Below are positions 25,221 through 33,853 of a DNA stretch of 50,907 bases, piece after piece (within the stretch, counting starts at the first letter, position 1; the number at the start of each line of letters is the position of its first letter). The notes beneath the pieces are model-generated. The model did no database searches, was not told the origin of the DNA, and was given only the letters and a program-made list of their open reading frames with translations. Source of the stretch: Compostibacter hankyongensis (GTDB lineage Bacteria; Bacteroidota; Bacteroidia; Chitinophagales; Chitinophagaceae); NCBI RefSeq assembly GCF_039541075.1, contig NZ_BAABFN010000003.1, positions 1-50,907 on the forward strand, written 5' to 3'. The translations under genes were made by a program, and so were the position numbers.

Positions 25221-26870
25221 ATGAAAAGGGTATTACAGATACATCCGCGGGACAACGTACGGGTGGCCCTGGCCGATCTGAGGGCAGGGACGGAATTTGC
25301 GCTGGACGGCCAAAGCGTCCGCCTGGCGGCGGATATTCCGCAAAAGCACAAGTTTACCGTCCGGGCTCTTGCCCCGGGAGAGGATGTATATATGTACGGC
25401 GTATTGGTCGGGAAAACGGTGGAGGCCATCTCTGCCGGCGGGTTACTGACGGTGCACAACGTGCAGCATGCTGCACAGCATTACGGACGCCGGACCAAAA
25501 CTTACCACTGGCAGCCTCCCGATATCAGCCGCTGGAAGGACCGCACCTTTATGGGATATCACCGCAGCGACGGGCAGGTAGGGACGCAGAACTACTGGCT
25601 GGTGATCCCTCTCGTCTTTTGTGAGAACAGGAACATACAGATCATCCGGGATGCCTTCCTGAAAGAGCTGGGATATGCCCAGCCGGATATCTACCGGATG
25701 CAGGTACGTGAAATGGCTGCCGCCTGGCAGGATGCCCATGATCCGGAGGCGATCCGGAAGATGACCTTTGCCGATAACCGGGCATCGTACGGCCGTAACC
25801 GTTTGTTCCCGGGCGTGGATGGCATTAAATTTCTCGTTCATGAAGGCGGATGCGGCGGTACCCGGGAAGATGCCAACAATCTCTGCGGTCTGCTGGCAGG
25901 CTATTCCGTACACCCCAATGTGGCCGGCATCACGGTGCTGAGCCTGGGATGCCAGCATGCCCAGTTCGATATCCTGAAAGCGCAGATCGCCAAGAGGAGC
26001 CCGCATTTTGACAAGCCGCTTTTGTTTTTTGAGCAGCAGGCGTGGGGAAGCGAGTTTGCCATGATCAGCGAAGCGATACGGCAGACTTTTCTCGGCCTTG
26101 CCGTGATAAACGAGCAGCAGCGTAAGCCTGCGCCGCTCAGCAAGCTTACGGTGGGGGTAAAATGCGGCGGCTCGGACGGCTTTAGCGGCATCTCGGCCAA
26201 CCCTGCTGTCGGCCATTGCGCCGACCTGCTGGTGGCCCTGGGAGCCCGGGTGGTGATGGCCGAGTTTCCCGAGCTCTGCGGCGTAGAGCAGGAGCTGATC
26301 GACCGTTGTGTAAACGACGATATCGCCGCACGTTTTTCCCGGCTGATGACGGCTTATGCGCACCGTGCGGAAGCGGTTGGGTCGGGGTTTGATAAAAATC
26401 CTTCGCCGGGAAATATCCGGGACGGGCTGATTACCGACGCCATTAAATCGGCCGGGGCAGCGCGAAAAGGGGGTACTTCCCCGGTAACGGATGTGCTGGA
26501 TTACCCCGAATATGCCGTCAGGCCGGGGCTGAATCTGCTCTGCACGCCAGGCAACGATGTGGAAGCCACAACCGGTATGGGAGGGGCAGGCTGTACCCTG
26601 CAATTGTTTACCACAGGTCTCGGAACACCCACCGGCAATCCCGTATCGCCCATGGTGAAGATCGCCACCAACCATGCCCTCGCCCGGCGGATGCCGGATA
26701 TCATCGACATCGATACGGGAGGTATTATCTCCGGTGAACAAACAGTGGAAGAAGCAGGCATCGCCATCCTCGAATACCTGATCGGGGTAGCGGGAGGGGA
26801 GCATATTACCCGCGCCATGGCCCTGGGGCAGGATGATTTTATCCCCTGGAAAAGAGGCGTATCCCTGTAA
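25221..26870 (+). CDS. uxaA: Altronate dehydratase (UxaA family)
   Basis: Converts D-altronate to 2-keto-3-deoxy-D-gluconate in galacturonate breakdown. The 549-residue protein has an N-terminal SAF domain (about 1-95, IHPRDNVRVALADLRAGTEF) and the large dehydratase domain. Family segments: FMGYHRSDGQVGTQNYW, HEGGCGGTREDANNLCGLL, VGVKCGGSDGFSGISANPAV, and MGGAGCTLQLFTTGLGTPTG near the end. Length is right for the two-domain form. It stands alone: no uxaB, uxaC or kdg genes are adjacent. The stop codon lies 3 bp from the stop of the convergent protease gene. Galactarate dehydratase is a related enzyme and cannot be fully excluded, but the overall pattern favours altronate. Confidence 0.9.
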   Translation: MKRVLQIHPRDNVRVALADLRAGTEFALDGQSVRLAADIPQKHKFTVRALAPGEDVYMYGVLVGKTVEAISAGGLLTVHNVQHAAQHYGRRTKTYHWQPPDISRWKDRTFMGYHRSDGQVGTQNYWLVIPLVFCENRNIQIIRDAFLKELGYAQPDIYRMQVREMAAAWQDAHDPEAIRKMTFADNRASYGRNRLFPGVDGIKFLVHEGGCGGTREDANNLCGLLAGYSVHPNVAGITVLSLGCQHAQFDILKAQIAKRSPHFDKPLLFFEQQAWGSEFAMISEAIRQTFLGLAVINEQQRKPAPLSKLTVGVKCGGSDGFSGISANPAVGHCADLLVALGARVVMAEFPELCGVEQELIDRCVNDDIAARFSRLMTAYAHRAEAVGSGFDKNPSPGNIRDGLITDAIKSAGAARKGGTSPVTDVLDYPEYAVRPGLNLLCTPGNDVEATTGMGGAGCTLQLFTTGLGTPTGNPVSPMVKIATNHALARRMPDIIDIDTGGIISGEQTVEEAGIAILEYLIGVAGGEHITRAMALGQDDFIPWKRGVSL

Positions 26871-26873
26871 GCG

Positions 26874-27959
26874 TTAGTTATAGACCTTTACCAGAAACAT
26901 GTAATCTTCCAGCTTCTTGATCTGGTCCACCCGGCTGAGGCGGAGAGAATTGGTGCTCCTGTGCAGGATGCTGCATTTGCGGTTCATCGCCGGGATGCTG
27001 TCGATCAGGCTTTTCAGGTAATGCGATTTGATGGCGAAAGCGATATCGTTGGCCGAGGTCTGCTTGCCGCTGACGATTCCCAGGATATTGCCGCGATCAT
27101 CTATGAGGGGTCCCCCGCTGTTGCCGGGGTTTACGGTGAGGGCGATCTGATAGGCGCAGGTATCTCCCTCGAAGCCGGTTTCCGCACTGATATAGCCTTT
27201 ACCGTAAACCATATCGTCTTTCGGGAAGCCCAGCGTAAAGACGTCTTCGCCGATATCTGCGCTGCGGGCGGCCAGGGTATAAGGGAGGGCGGGAAGCATA
27301 AACGCGGAATCTTCCACCTTCAGCACCGCCAGGTCGCTTACCGGATCCTGGTAGACGATGTTGGCCTTATAGGCTTCCCCTTTATTATTCTGCACATACA
27401 CGGAATCGGCATTGCGGATCACATGGCGGTTGGTGGTAATATAGCCGTCGGAGGATATGGCAAAGCCGGTGCCGCCGAAGGAACCGGGATCGGCGGGCGG
27501 GCGGGTATGGGAAGAATTGAAGTCCTTCATCAGGGCGGTCTGGGACTTTTTGATATTGTCGATCTCACGGCGCAGGATCATATAGGTGCTGCCGGAATCG
27601 TTGCTGAAGCCGCCGGTGATCCAAAGCGCGGCGGTGGCTACCAGCACTGCCACCGCTGCGGCAATACCGGTCATGCGCCATGCCTGGCGTGAAAGCTGGA
27701 AGATGTTGTTTTTCCCTTTTTCGGAGCGCATGCCGGAGTGGGCGGTGATTTTTTCCTCTGCTGCATGCAGCTTCTGTATAAAAGCCTTCCGGTCTGCATG
27801 GTCCTGCAGCATACTGCGGAAAGCAGCCTGTTCATGGAATTCCTTTTCCACGTCGCCATTGTCACGGCGCAGGGCTTCGAAGGCCCGTTCTTCCGCTTCG
27901 TTCATCTGACCGTTCAGATAGCGGTCTATTTTATGCAGCAAATGAGTTAGGTCGTTCAT
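26874..27959 (-). CDS. Anti-sigma-like / trypsin-like protease fusion
   Basis: A 361-residue membrane protein that joins two parts. Residues 1-95 are cytoplasmic, acidic and helical (HKIDRYLNGQMNEAEERAF), like the N-terminal region of Bacteroidota anti-sigma factors. One membrane helix follows (about 97-116, GIAAAVAVLVATAALWI). The rest is a periplasmic trypsin-like (DegP/S1C) protease with the full triad: His179 (TTNRHVI), Asp209 (PVSDLAVL) and Ser281 (NPGNSGGPL). There is no PDZ domain; a C-terminal tail of about 40 residues is basic. Start: ATG at 27959, two bases after the sigma-factor stop; a GTG at 27962 would also fit. The context argues that it holds the ECF sigma factor and releases it on an envelope signal, perhaps by self-cleavage (inference). 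Confidence 0.8.
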   Translation of the reverse strand: MNDLTHLLHKIDRYLNGQMNEAEERAFEALRRDNGDVEKEFHEQAAFRSMLQDHADRKAFIQKLHAAEEKITAHSGMRSEKGKNNIFQLSRQAWRMTGIAAAVAVLVATAALWITGGFSNDSGSTYMILRREIDNIKKSQTALMKDFNSSHTRPPADPGSFGGTGFAISSDGYITTNRHVIRNADSVYVQNNKGEAYKANIVYQDPVSDLAVLKVEDSAFMLPALPYTLAARSADIGEDVFTLGFPKDDMVYGKGYISAETGFEGDTCAYQIALTVNPGNSGGPLIDDRGNILGIVSGKQTSANDIAFAIKSHYLKSLIDSIPAMNRKCSILHRSTNSLRLSRVDQIKKLEDYMFLVKVYN

Positions 27960-27961
27960 CA

Positions 27962-28549
27962 CTATTCCTCCTGCTGGGTATTATATTGTGAAAAGAAGAT
28001 TTTTTTCAGACGCATCAGACATTTATACTTCTGGTTTTTGGCATTGTCGGTATTGGTATACCCATATCTCTCCATGATCTCCTGCATAGAGGATTTCCGC
28101 AGATAATAATCCTCCAGCAGCGTGCGGCAGGGCTCTCCCAGCGCCACCAGGGCTTCGTTCATGATCTCGAACTGCCGGTCCGCCTCTTCATGTTTGAGGA
28201 GCGCCTCCTCCACAGGCACCTGCTCTTCCATCGTCTCGGTCAGCCGTACCTGGCGCTGATCCTGGTGAAGCCGCTTCAGCCAGAGGTGGCGGCATACCGC
28301 ATACAGGTAAGTCTTGAGGCGGCTGTGCAGCTCAAAGGTCGGATCGGCTGCTTTATCATAGAGGACGATGAGCGCTTCCTGAAAAATATCTTTGGCATCA
28401 TCTTCCGTTCCGCTGTTGCTGACCACCAGATGCCGGGCCACGGGGTAATAATCCTTATACAGTGACTCCACAGCATCTTCATCCTGCTGCATCATGTTTC
28501 TCAGCAGCAACCGGTCCTCAGCAAGCCCGCCCTTTACGTCCTTATTCAC
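27962..28549 (-). CDS. ECF-type RNA polymerase sigma factor
   Basis: Alternative sigma factor of 195 residues. Region 2: AVESLYKDYYPVARHLVVS, then DIFQEALIVLYDKAADP and LKTYLYAVCRHLWLKRL. Region 4: LLEDYYLRKSSMQEIMERYG, then YTNTDNAKNQKYKCLMRLKK, a C-terminus typical of a Bacteroidota ECF group. The start is GTG at 28549; the codon before it is TAA, so nothing earlier is possible, and the next ATG would cut into region 2. The anti-sigma/protease gene follows with essentially no gap. The divergent 150 bp towards the small lipoprotein gene holds an inverted repeat, GGTAACCCA, that may contain its own target promoters. Confidence 0.93.
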   Translation of the reverse strand: MNKDVKGGLAEDRLLLRNMMQQDEDAVESLYKDYYPVARHLVVSNSGTEDDAKDIFQEALIVLYDKAADPTFELHSRLKTYLYAVCRHLWLKRLHQDQRQVRLTETMEEQVPVEEALLKHEEADRQFEIMNEALVALGEPCRTLLEDYYLRKSSMQEIMERYGYTNTDNAKNQKYKCLMRLKKIFFSQYNTQQEE

Positions 28550-28574
28550 TTATTTAATACACTTTAAAGATAAT

Positions 28575-28620
28575 GGTAACCCAAAATAACCGAAAAAATT
28601 TTTTACAAAGATGGGTTACC
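28575..28620. promoter_or_regulatory. Inverted GGTAACCCA repeat between sigma and lipoprotein genes
   Basis: GGTAACCCA at 28575-28583 and its exact complement TGGGTTACC at 28612-28620, 28 bp apart. ECF -35 elements commonly contain an AAC core, so the two copies can be read as -35 elements of overlapping divergent promoters, one for each flanking gene. An ordinary operator is the other reading. Confidence 0.45.
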
Positions 28621-28699
28621 TTTTCCCAATTTACGTATAAACTGGTATAGAATTTGAAAATTACTTATTTCCAAATCTTAAACGTAAAAACAAAGTATC

Positions 28700-28918
28700 A
28701 TGAAAAATCTGATCAAAGTCGGTCTGTTTGCTATGGCTTTTGGCCTGTTTGCAACCGCATGTAACCAAGGCACCGGTACCGGTGACAATCAGGACTCTTC
28801 CGCCATTGAAAATGCCGCCCCTGAAGAAACTGCTCCGATGGATCAGCAGGCTCCTGCAGACCAGGCTCCCGCTACCGATTCCAGCGCAGCTGCACCGGAT
28901 ACTTCCGCTGCTCAGTAA
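28700..28918 (+). CDS. Small acidic lipoprotein
   Basis: A 72-residue lipoprotein: signal peptide MKNLIKVGLFAMAFGLFAT with lipobox FATAC (Cys21), followed by a low-complexity tail of Ala, Pro, Thr, Ser, Asp, Glu and Gln with no Lys or Arg. It has no recognisable domain and is probably disordered. Such proteins are annotated in Chitinophagaceae only as hypothetical. It is transcribed away from the ECF sigma gene across a shared repeat and is followed by a strong terminator, so it forms a one-gene transcript. It could be a target of the sigma factor or part of the envelope signal (inference). Confidence 0.75.
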   Translation: MKNLIKVGLFAMAFGLFATACNQGTGTGDNQDSSAIENAAPEETAPMDQQAPADQAPATDSSAAAPDTSAAQ

Positions 28919-28937
28919 TATTTAAGGCTGAAAAGAT

Positions 28938-28973
28938 AAAAAGCGTCCCCCCTCAGGCGGGACGTTTTTTTTT
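28938..28973 (+). terminator. Rho-independent terminator of the lipoprotein gene
   Basis: CGTCCC (28944-28949) pairs with GGGACG (28959-28964), flanked by an A-run before and nine T after. Confidence 0.85.
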
Positions 28974-29001
28974 GCCGGTAACCGACGCTGATGGTCTAAA
29001 G

Positions 29002-29036
29002 AAAACGGCCCGTACGCGTGTACAGGCCGTTTTTTT
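29002..29036. terminator. Second terminator, possibly bidirectional
   Basis: AAAACGGCC (29002-29010) pairs with GGCCGTTTT (29025-29033); the loop contains a further GTAC-GCGT-GTAC stem. A T-run follows on the + strand, and a shorter one on the - strand, so it can also end the receptor gene at 29071. Confidence 0.75.
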
Positions 29037-29070
29037 GTGCTATCCGGGGTTTTCGTATTCGGTGCCTTTC

Positions 29071-32000
29071 TTATTCAAAAGTATAGCGCAGTCCGATCTG
29101 GCCCTGCCAGCGGGAGCTTTGCAGCCCGATATCGTCGATATTGGCCACGGTTTTGTATTGCGATTTGGCGGGCGTATCCTTATAGTTGAAGGTAGGGGTG
29201 GTGCCGTCTGCTTCGAAACCGGCGAAATCCACCAGCCCGTAATTGCCGTAGCTCATGCCGGCATAGTTGGTATATATCCGACCCCATTTTTTGTTGATCA
29301 GGTTCCCCAGGTTGAACACATCAAAGGTCACCTCCAGGGTATGGCGTTTCCCGTTTTGCTGATCCATAAAGAATTCCTGGGCGAAGTGCAGGTCCAGGAT
29401 ACTGGTGAAGGGGGTGCGGGCGGCAAATTTTTCCGCATACTGACCCCGGCGATCGCTGAGGTATTTGTTTTTCTCAATAAACTTGTTCAGGGCTTCCCAT
29501 TGCTCATCGACGCTATGCACGGTCCCGTTATTGTCGGTATAGGGTACGAGGTTGATATCATTGCGGTCTTTGGGGATATACATGATATTCAGGCTGGTGC
29601 CGTAGTCTCCGTCCATGGTAACGCTTTGGTTCTTGGCGGCATTGTAGTATCCGTAGGAGAACGGTGCGCCGGACTGGCCGTTATAGAACAGCGAAAGGGT
29701 GGTGGCAAAGTGTTTAGCGTATGCCTTCCGGTAGGAAACAGCGGCTACCACGCGGGAGCCCAGGTTATAGATGGAGTAGGAGAGGTTTACATCGTTCTTG
29801 CCGTTGATATTCGGTACCCGCCACTGAGAGCTGTTTTGCGATGACTGTCCGTCGTTCATGGATTTCGAGCTGCCATAGGTGTATCCCACGCTGGCAAAGA
29901 AGCCGTTGTCAAACGATTTCTGCAGCTGCAGGCTGATGTTGTACGCGTAACCTTTGTTTGTATTGGTGACGTACATGATATCGGTATAGTGCTGCAGCAC
30001 TCCGGTGCCGACATCCTGCCAGATCGTGCGGTGGTCGCCGCTTTCACCGGTCAGCGTCTTGCCGCTGGGGTTGTACCGCAGATTGTAGTACAGGACGTTA
30101 TTGAGGTTTTTGGTGTAGATGCCTTCGAGGGTGCCCACGATACCCCAGGGCAGCTTCCGGTCTACAGCGAGGCTTGCTTTCAGCACCTGGGGCAGCTTAA
30201 AGTCGCGGTCCAGCATGTCTACCTCGCCAGAAGGAGCGGCAGTAACGGTGGGCTGCTGCTGCCAATCGGGAATGAATTGGATGGGATCCCCGTTGTTGTC
30301 GGTATTTTGCCAGGAGATGCCGCCGAGGGTAACGCCATTGGTATTGTAGGGACTGCCCAGCCATACATAAGGGATGCGGCTGGTAAAGATGCCTACCCCG
30401 CCCCGCAGCTGGGTGGTCTTGTCTCCGTCTGCATCCCAGTTGAACGAGATGCGGGGAGAAAGCAGCGGAACCGCCTTGAAGGCTTCCCCGGTGCGGGCGT
30501 TGACCGCTTTGCCGTCCGGCAGCTTCAGCTTGGGAAGGACGTTTTCATTGAAATCTTTGTTTTCGGCGGGCTGATCCAGCATGATGGGCATGTCCGCCCG
30601 CAGACCGAAGGTCAGCTTAAAACGTTCGCTGAGCTGGTAGTCGTCCTGTGCATACAGTCCCAGCTGCAGGGCCTTGAACTCGGCGGCGGCCTTGGTGTTG
30701 TCGCCCGTCTTGTTGTCCAGCGCAGAGAAGGTGCGGTTATAGGCCGTAGCCGGCCGGTCGTTCAGGAAGTCGTCGAGATTGGCAAAGGTATAGGATCCGT
30801 AGTTCTGACGGATAAAGACGTTGTACATGTTGTAGTACTCGTTGTGCGTACCCAGGGTAATGGTATGTTTGCCCTGGTAAAGCTGTACGTTATCCGTAAG
30901 GGTGATGACGTCCTGTTTCAGCAGGTTGGCCGTAGAAAATTCCTCACTGCCGAAGTATACGCCTTCTTTCTGGATGCCGACATGGGGAAATTCTTTTCCC
31001 ATAGGCTTCCGGTCGTCCCGCACGATGTTGACACCCACGAGCAGATCGTTGGAGACCTTGTTGTTAAAGAGGCTTTTCAGCTCGGCGGTAGTAGCGTTTG
31101 TGGTGGAAGGAAAGGCGATGCCTTCGTTGGCGAAGGCAATGCTGCTGGCGCTGGAGTTGGCGGGGCTGATGCTGTTGCCGTGTGTATATTGGTGACGGAT
31201 GGTAAATTTATGCTTGTCGCTGATGTTCCAGTCGATACGGGCAAACAGCTTGGTACCGTCCAGGGACTCGGTATTGCTTTCGTAGCCGCCCGGATCATAG
31301 CCGTATCCCTTTAGCTTGGCGATCAACTGCGCGAGATCATCCTGACTGGCAGCATCCGCCCCTTTGCCGTCGGCATAGGTGGTGTAGGTGAACGGCTGAG
31401 GCGTTTCTCTCCGGTCGATCTCCACATTGGCAAAGAAAAACAGCTTGTCCTTTACAATAGGCCCGCCGAGCCGCAGCCCATAAGTTTTGGAGCTGAAGGG
31501 AGCAAACTTCTCCGGCTTCTCGTCGGGGTTGTCTGTCGGTTTCTTGCCGGCCAGGTCCTCATTCCGGAAAAGATAATAGGCAGATCCCTGGAAATCATTG
31601 GTGCCCGAACGGGTCACCGCATCGATAGCGCCTCCGGCGAAACCGCCCTGCTTTACATCGTAAGGGGTGACATTTATAGTGATCTGGTCGATGATATCCA
31701 TGCCGAAGGGAGAGATGCCGATCTGTCCGCCGTTGGCCCCGTTGCCGGCCAGCCCGAACACGTCGTTCTGGATGGCGCCGTCTACCGTGATGGCATTATA
31801 GCGGCTGTTCATGCCGGCAATGGATACGCCCGGGTTACCGCCGCCGTCTTTGGTGATCTGGGCCTGCGGGGTCATGCGTACGAAATCGGTATAGTTCCGT
31901 CCCACGGTAGGCAGGGCTTCGAGTTGCTGCCGGCTGAGGGTGGTGCTGACGCCGGTATGGTTACCGTCAAAGAGATTATTACGGTCGGCCCTCACTTCCA

Positions 32001-32355
32001 CTTCGCCGAGGGTAGCGCTTTTTTCGGTCAGCTTGACATTGAACCGCGAGGTCTGACCCAGGGTGAGGTTGATGCCTTCTTCCTTGTATTCATTATAGCC
32101 CAGAAAGGTAACGTTGAGCGTGTACGGTCCGCCCACGTTCATATTGGGCAGATTGTAAAAACCCGAGGCATCGGTGACGGTGCCGTAGCGGGTGCCGGTA
32201 GGGCCGTGAACAGCTACTACCGTAGCGCCGGGGAGACCGGAGCCGTCACCGCCGGTGACCCTGCCGTTGATGGCAGACGTGGTTACCTGGGCGGAGGCGG
32301 TAATCATACAGGAAAGGAGGGAAAAAACGAATAGTAGAATTCTTAGCGATTTCAT
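29071..32355 (-). CDS. Oar-like TonB-dependent receptor
   Basis: A 1094-residue outer-membrane protein. The signal peptide is MKSLRILLFVFSLLSCMITA, ending near SAQ. A carboxypeptidase-regulatory-like domain (about 28-112, INGRVTGGDGSGLPGATVV) precedes a plug with LPTVGRNYTDFVRMTPQAQ, IAGMNSRYNAITVDGAIQND and VTPYDVKQGGFAGGAIDAVT, then a long barrel ending IGLRYTFE. The plug pattern is that of Oar/OmpA-related receptors rather than SusC, since the SusC signature is absent and no susD is next to it. The transported substrate is unknown; family members have been tied to development, adhesion and protein or peptide uptake. It is a single gene between terminators and ribBA. Confidence 0.92.
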   Translation of the reverse strand: MKSLRILLFVFSLLSCMITASAQVTTSAINGRVTGGDGSGLPGATVVAVHGPTGTRYGTVTDASGFYNLPNMNVGGPYTLNVTFLGYNEYKEEGINLTLGQTSRFNVKLTEKSATLGEVEVRADRNNLFDGNHTGVSTTLSRQQLEALPTVGRNYTDFVRMTPQAQITKDGGGNPGVSIAGMNSRYNAITVDGAIQNDVFGLAGNGANGGQIGISPFGMDIIDQITINVTPYDVKQGGFAGGAIDAVTRSGTNDFQGSAYYLFRNEDLAGKKPTDNPDEKPEKFAPFSSKTYGLRLGGPIVKDKLFFFANVEIDRRETPQPFTYTTYADGKGADAASQDDLAQLIAKLKGYGYDPGGYESNTESLDGTKLFARIDWNISDKHKFTIRHQYTHGNSISPANSSASSIAFANEGIAFPSTTNATTAELKSLFNNKVSNDLLVGVNIVRDDRKPMGKEFPHVGIQKEGVYFGSEEFSTANLLKQDVITLTDNVQLYQGKHTITLGTHNEYYNMYNVFIRQNYGSYTFANLDDFLNDRPATAYNRTFSALDNKTGDNTKAAAEFKALQLGLYAQDDYQLSERFKLTFGLRADMPIMLDQPAENKDFNENVLPKLKLPDGKAVNARTGEAFKAVPLLSPRISFNWDADGDKTTQLRGGVGIFTSRIPYVWLGSPYNTNGVTLGGISWQNTDNNGDPIQFIPDWQQQPTVTAAPSGEVDMLDRDFKLPQVLKASLAVDRKLPWGIVGTLEGIYTKNLNNVLYYNLRYNPSGKTLTGESGDHRTIWQDVGTGVLQHYTDIMYVTNTNKGYAYNISLQLQKSFDNGFFASVGYTYGSSKSMNDGQSSQNSSQWRVPNINGKNDVNLSYSIYNLGSRVVAAVSYRKAYAKHFATTLSLFYNGQSGAPFSYGYYNAAKNQSVTMDGDYGTSLNIMYIPKDRNDINLVPYTDNNGTVHSVDEQWEALNKFIEKNKYLSDRRGQYAEKFAARTPFTSILDLHFAQEFFMDQQNGKRHTLEVTFDVFNLGNLINKKWGRIYTNYAGMSYGNYGLVDFAGFEADGTTPTFNYKDTPAKSQYKTVANIDDIGLQSSRWQGQIGLRYTFE

Positions 32356-32585
32356 AAAAGTGCAGTTTATTCCGATACAAAGAACGGAAATATTCGGGCA
32401 CGACCCCCGCGTGAAAAATTAACAAATTATGAACTGCGGGGTTTGGGGGCGGGGTCATGGGTCGGTAGTCATGGACCGCCTGGGATTTTTATGCATAAAA
32501 TGCGCATTTTCAGCAAGAGAGCCTTTTACTCTTTACCTTTTGGCTTTCACCTTACTGTGAACCAAACCAATAGCCCGGATTGTTA

Positions 32586-32593
32586 TACCTTTG
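32586..32593 (+). promoter_or_regulatory. -7 box of the ribBA promoter
   Basis: TACCTTTG, a perfect TAnnTTTG match, 36 bp before the ATG. No TTTG at -33. The 274 bp upstream shows no FMN-riboswitch core. Confidence 0.45.
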
Positions 32594-32629
32594 CTTCGGC
32601 TTACAGGAGGCCGTTTTAACTTTAACGAT

Positions 32630-33832
32630 ATGTTGGATACTATAGAAGCTGCGATAGCGGATATTAAGCTGGGAAAGCTGGTGATTGTGGTGGACGATGA
32701 AAATCGCGAAAATGAGGGCGATTTTGTCACCGCTGCGCGGAATGTGACCCCGGAAATCATCAATTTTATGTCGCACCACGGCCGGGGACTGATCTGTGCT
32801 CCCCTTTCCGAGGATATCTGCGACCATCTCGGGTTGGATATGATGGTGGGCAGGAATACCGCCCTCCACCAGACGCCTTTTACCGTATCGGTGGATTTGC
32901 TGGGGCATGGCTGCACTACGGGTATTTCGGCGCACGACCGCGCCAAGACCGTGCTGTCGCTGGTGGACCCGGATACCCGGCCGGACGACCTGGCCCGTCC
33001 CGGGCACATCTTCCCGCTGCGCGCCCGGAAAGAAGGCGTGCTGCGCCGTACCGGTCATACGGAGGCCACGATCGATCTGGCCCGCCTGGCGGGTTTTGAG
33101 CCGGCCGGCGTGCTGGTGGAGATCATGAACGAGGACGGTACCATGGCCCGCCTTCCCGAGCTCCGGGAGATCGCACGGAAATTCGATCTGAAGCTGATCG
33201 CCATCCGCGACCTCATCGCCTACCGGATGCAGAAGGAGACCCAGATCGCGGAAGAGGTCCGGGTACAGATGCCCACCCAGTATGGCAATTTTGAGCTTAT
33301 TGCTTTCCGCCAGCTCAATACCGGCGAAGTCCATATGGCGTTGAAGAAGGGCAACTGGGAGGAAGGGGAGCCGGTGCTGCTGCGGGTGCATTCTTCCTGC
33401 TTTACGGGAGATATCCTGCATTCCCTGCGTTGCGACTGCGGGGAGCAGCTGCATGCCGCCATGGAGATGGTGGAGCAGGAAGGCAAGGGACTGGTGCTGT
33501 ATATGAACCAGGAAGGACGCGGTATCGGCCTGATCAATAAACTAAAAGCTTACAAGCTGCAGGAGCAGGGAAAAGATACCGTCGAGGCCAACCTGGAGCT
33601 CGGCTTCCGGATGGACGAACGCGATTACGGCATCGGGGCCCAGATACTCCGTTACCTGGGCATCACCAAGATACGGCTGATGACGAACAACCCGAAAAAG
33701 CGGGCGGGTCTGAGCGGTTACGGGCTGGAAATCGTGGAGAATGTGCCTATAGAAGTATGTCCCAATCCGCATAATGCCTTTTACCTGCAGACCAAACGGG
33801 ACAAGATGGGGCACGAGATCCTGAAGGGATAG
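32630..33832 (+). CDS. ribBA: Bifunctional DHBP synthase / GTP cyclohydrolase II
   Basis: Carries out both entry steps of riboflavin synthesis. The start ATG at 32630 (MLDTIEAAIADIKLGKLVIV) gives 400 residues, the normal two-domain size; an in-frame TTG at 32591 falls inside the promoter. Domain 1 (about 1-200), DHBP synthase: VDDENRENEGDFVTAA, HHGRGLICAPLS and GISAHDRAKTVLSL. Domain 2 (about 205-395), GTP cyclohydrolase II: the zinc site SSCFTGDILHSLRCDCGEQL, then YMNQEGRGIGLINKLKAYKL, and a C-terminal NPKKRAGLSGYGLEIVE. Both active sites look intact. The other rib genes are not in the window. It converges on the TamB-domain gene, 21 bp away. Confidence 0.97.
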   Translation: MLDTIEAAIADIKLGKLVIVVDDENRENEGDFVTAARNVTPEIINFMSHHGRGLICAPLSEDICDHLGLDMMVGRNTALHQTPFTVSVDLLGHGCTTGISAHDRAKTVLSLVDPDTRPDDLARPGHIFPLRARKEGVLRRTGHTEATIDLARLAGFEPAGVLVEIMNEDGTMARLPELREIARKFDLKLIAIRDLIAYRMQKETQIAEEVRVQMPTQYGNFELIAFRQLNTGEVHMALKKGNWEEGEPVLLRVHSSCFTGDILHSLRCDCGEQLHAAMEMVEQEGKGLVLYMNQEGRGIGLINKLKAYKLQEQGKDTVEANLELGFRMDERDYGIGAQILRYLGITKIRLMTNNPKKRAGLSGYGLEIVENVPIEVCPNPHNAFYLQTKRDKMGHEILKG

Positions 33833-33853
33833 CCGGTTTATTCTTCTGCGTCT

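Noticed and set aside
25175..25624. 149-codon frame overlapping the start of uxaA
   Set aside because: It is a frame shadow of uxaA with an Arg/Gly-rich translation.
29989..31314. Long open frame (441 codons) antisense to the Oar-like receptor
   Set aside because: It mirrors a GC-rich gene, has no family motif, and the receptor on the other strand is certain. The same applies to long frames at 36197-37612, 38921-40345, 22488-24005 and 14986-16611.
32356..32629. FMN riboswitch before ribBA
   Set aside because: The conserved FMN-aptamer core segments are not visible, and the predicted transcript leader is only about 30 nt.
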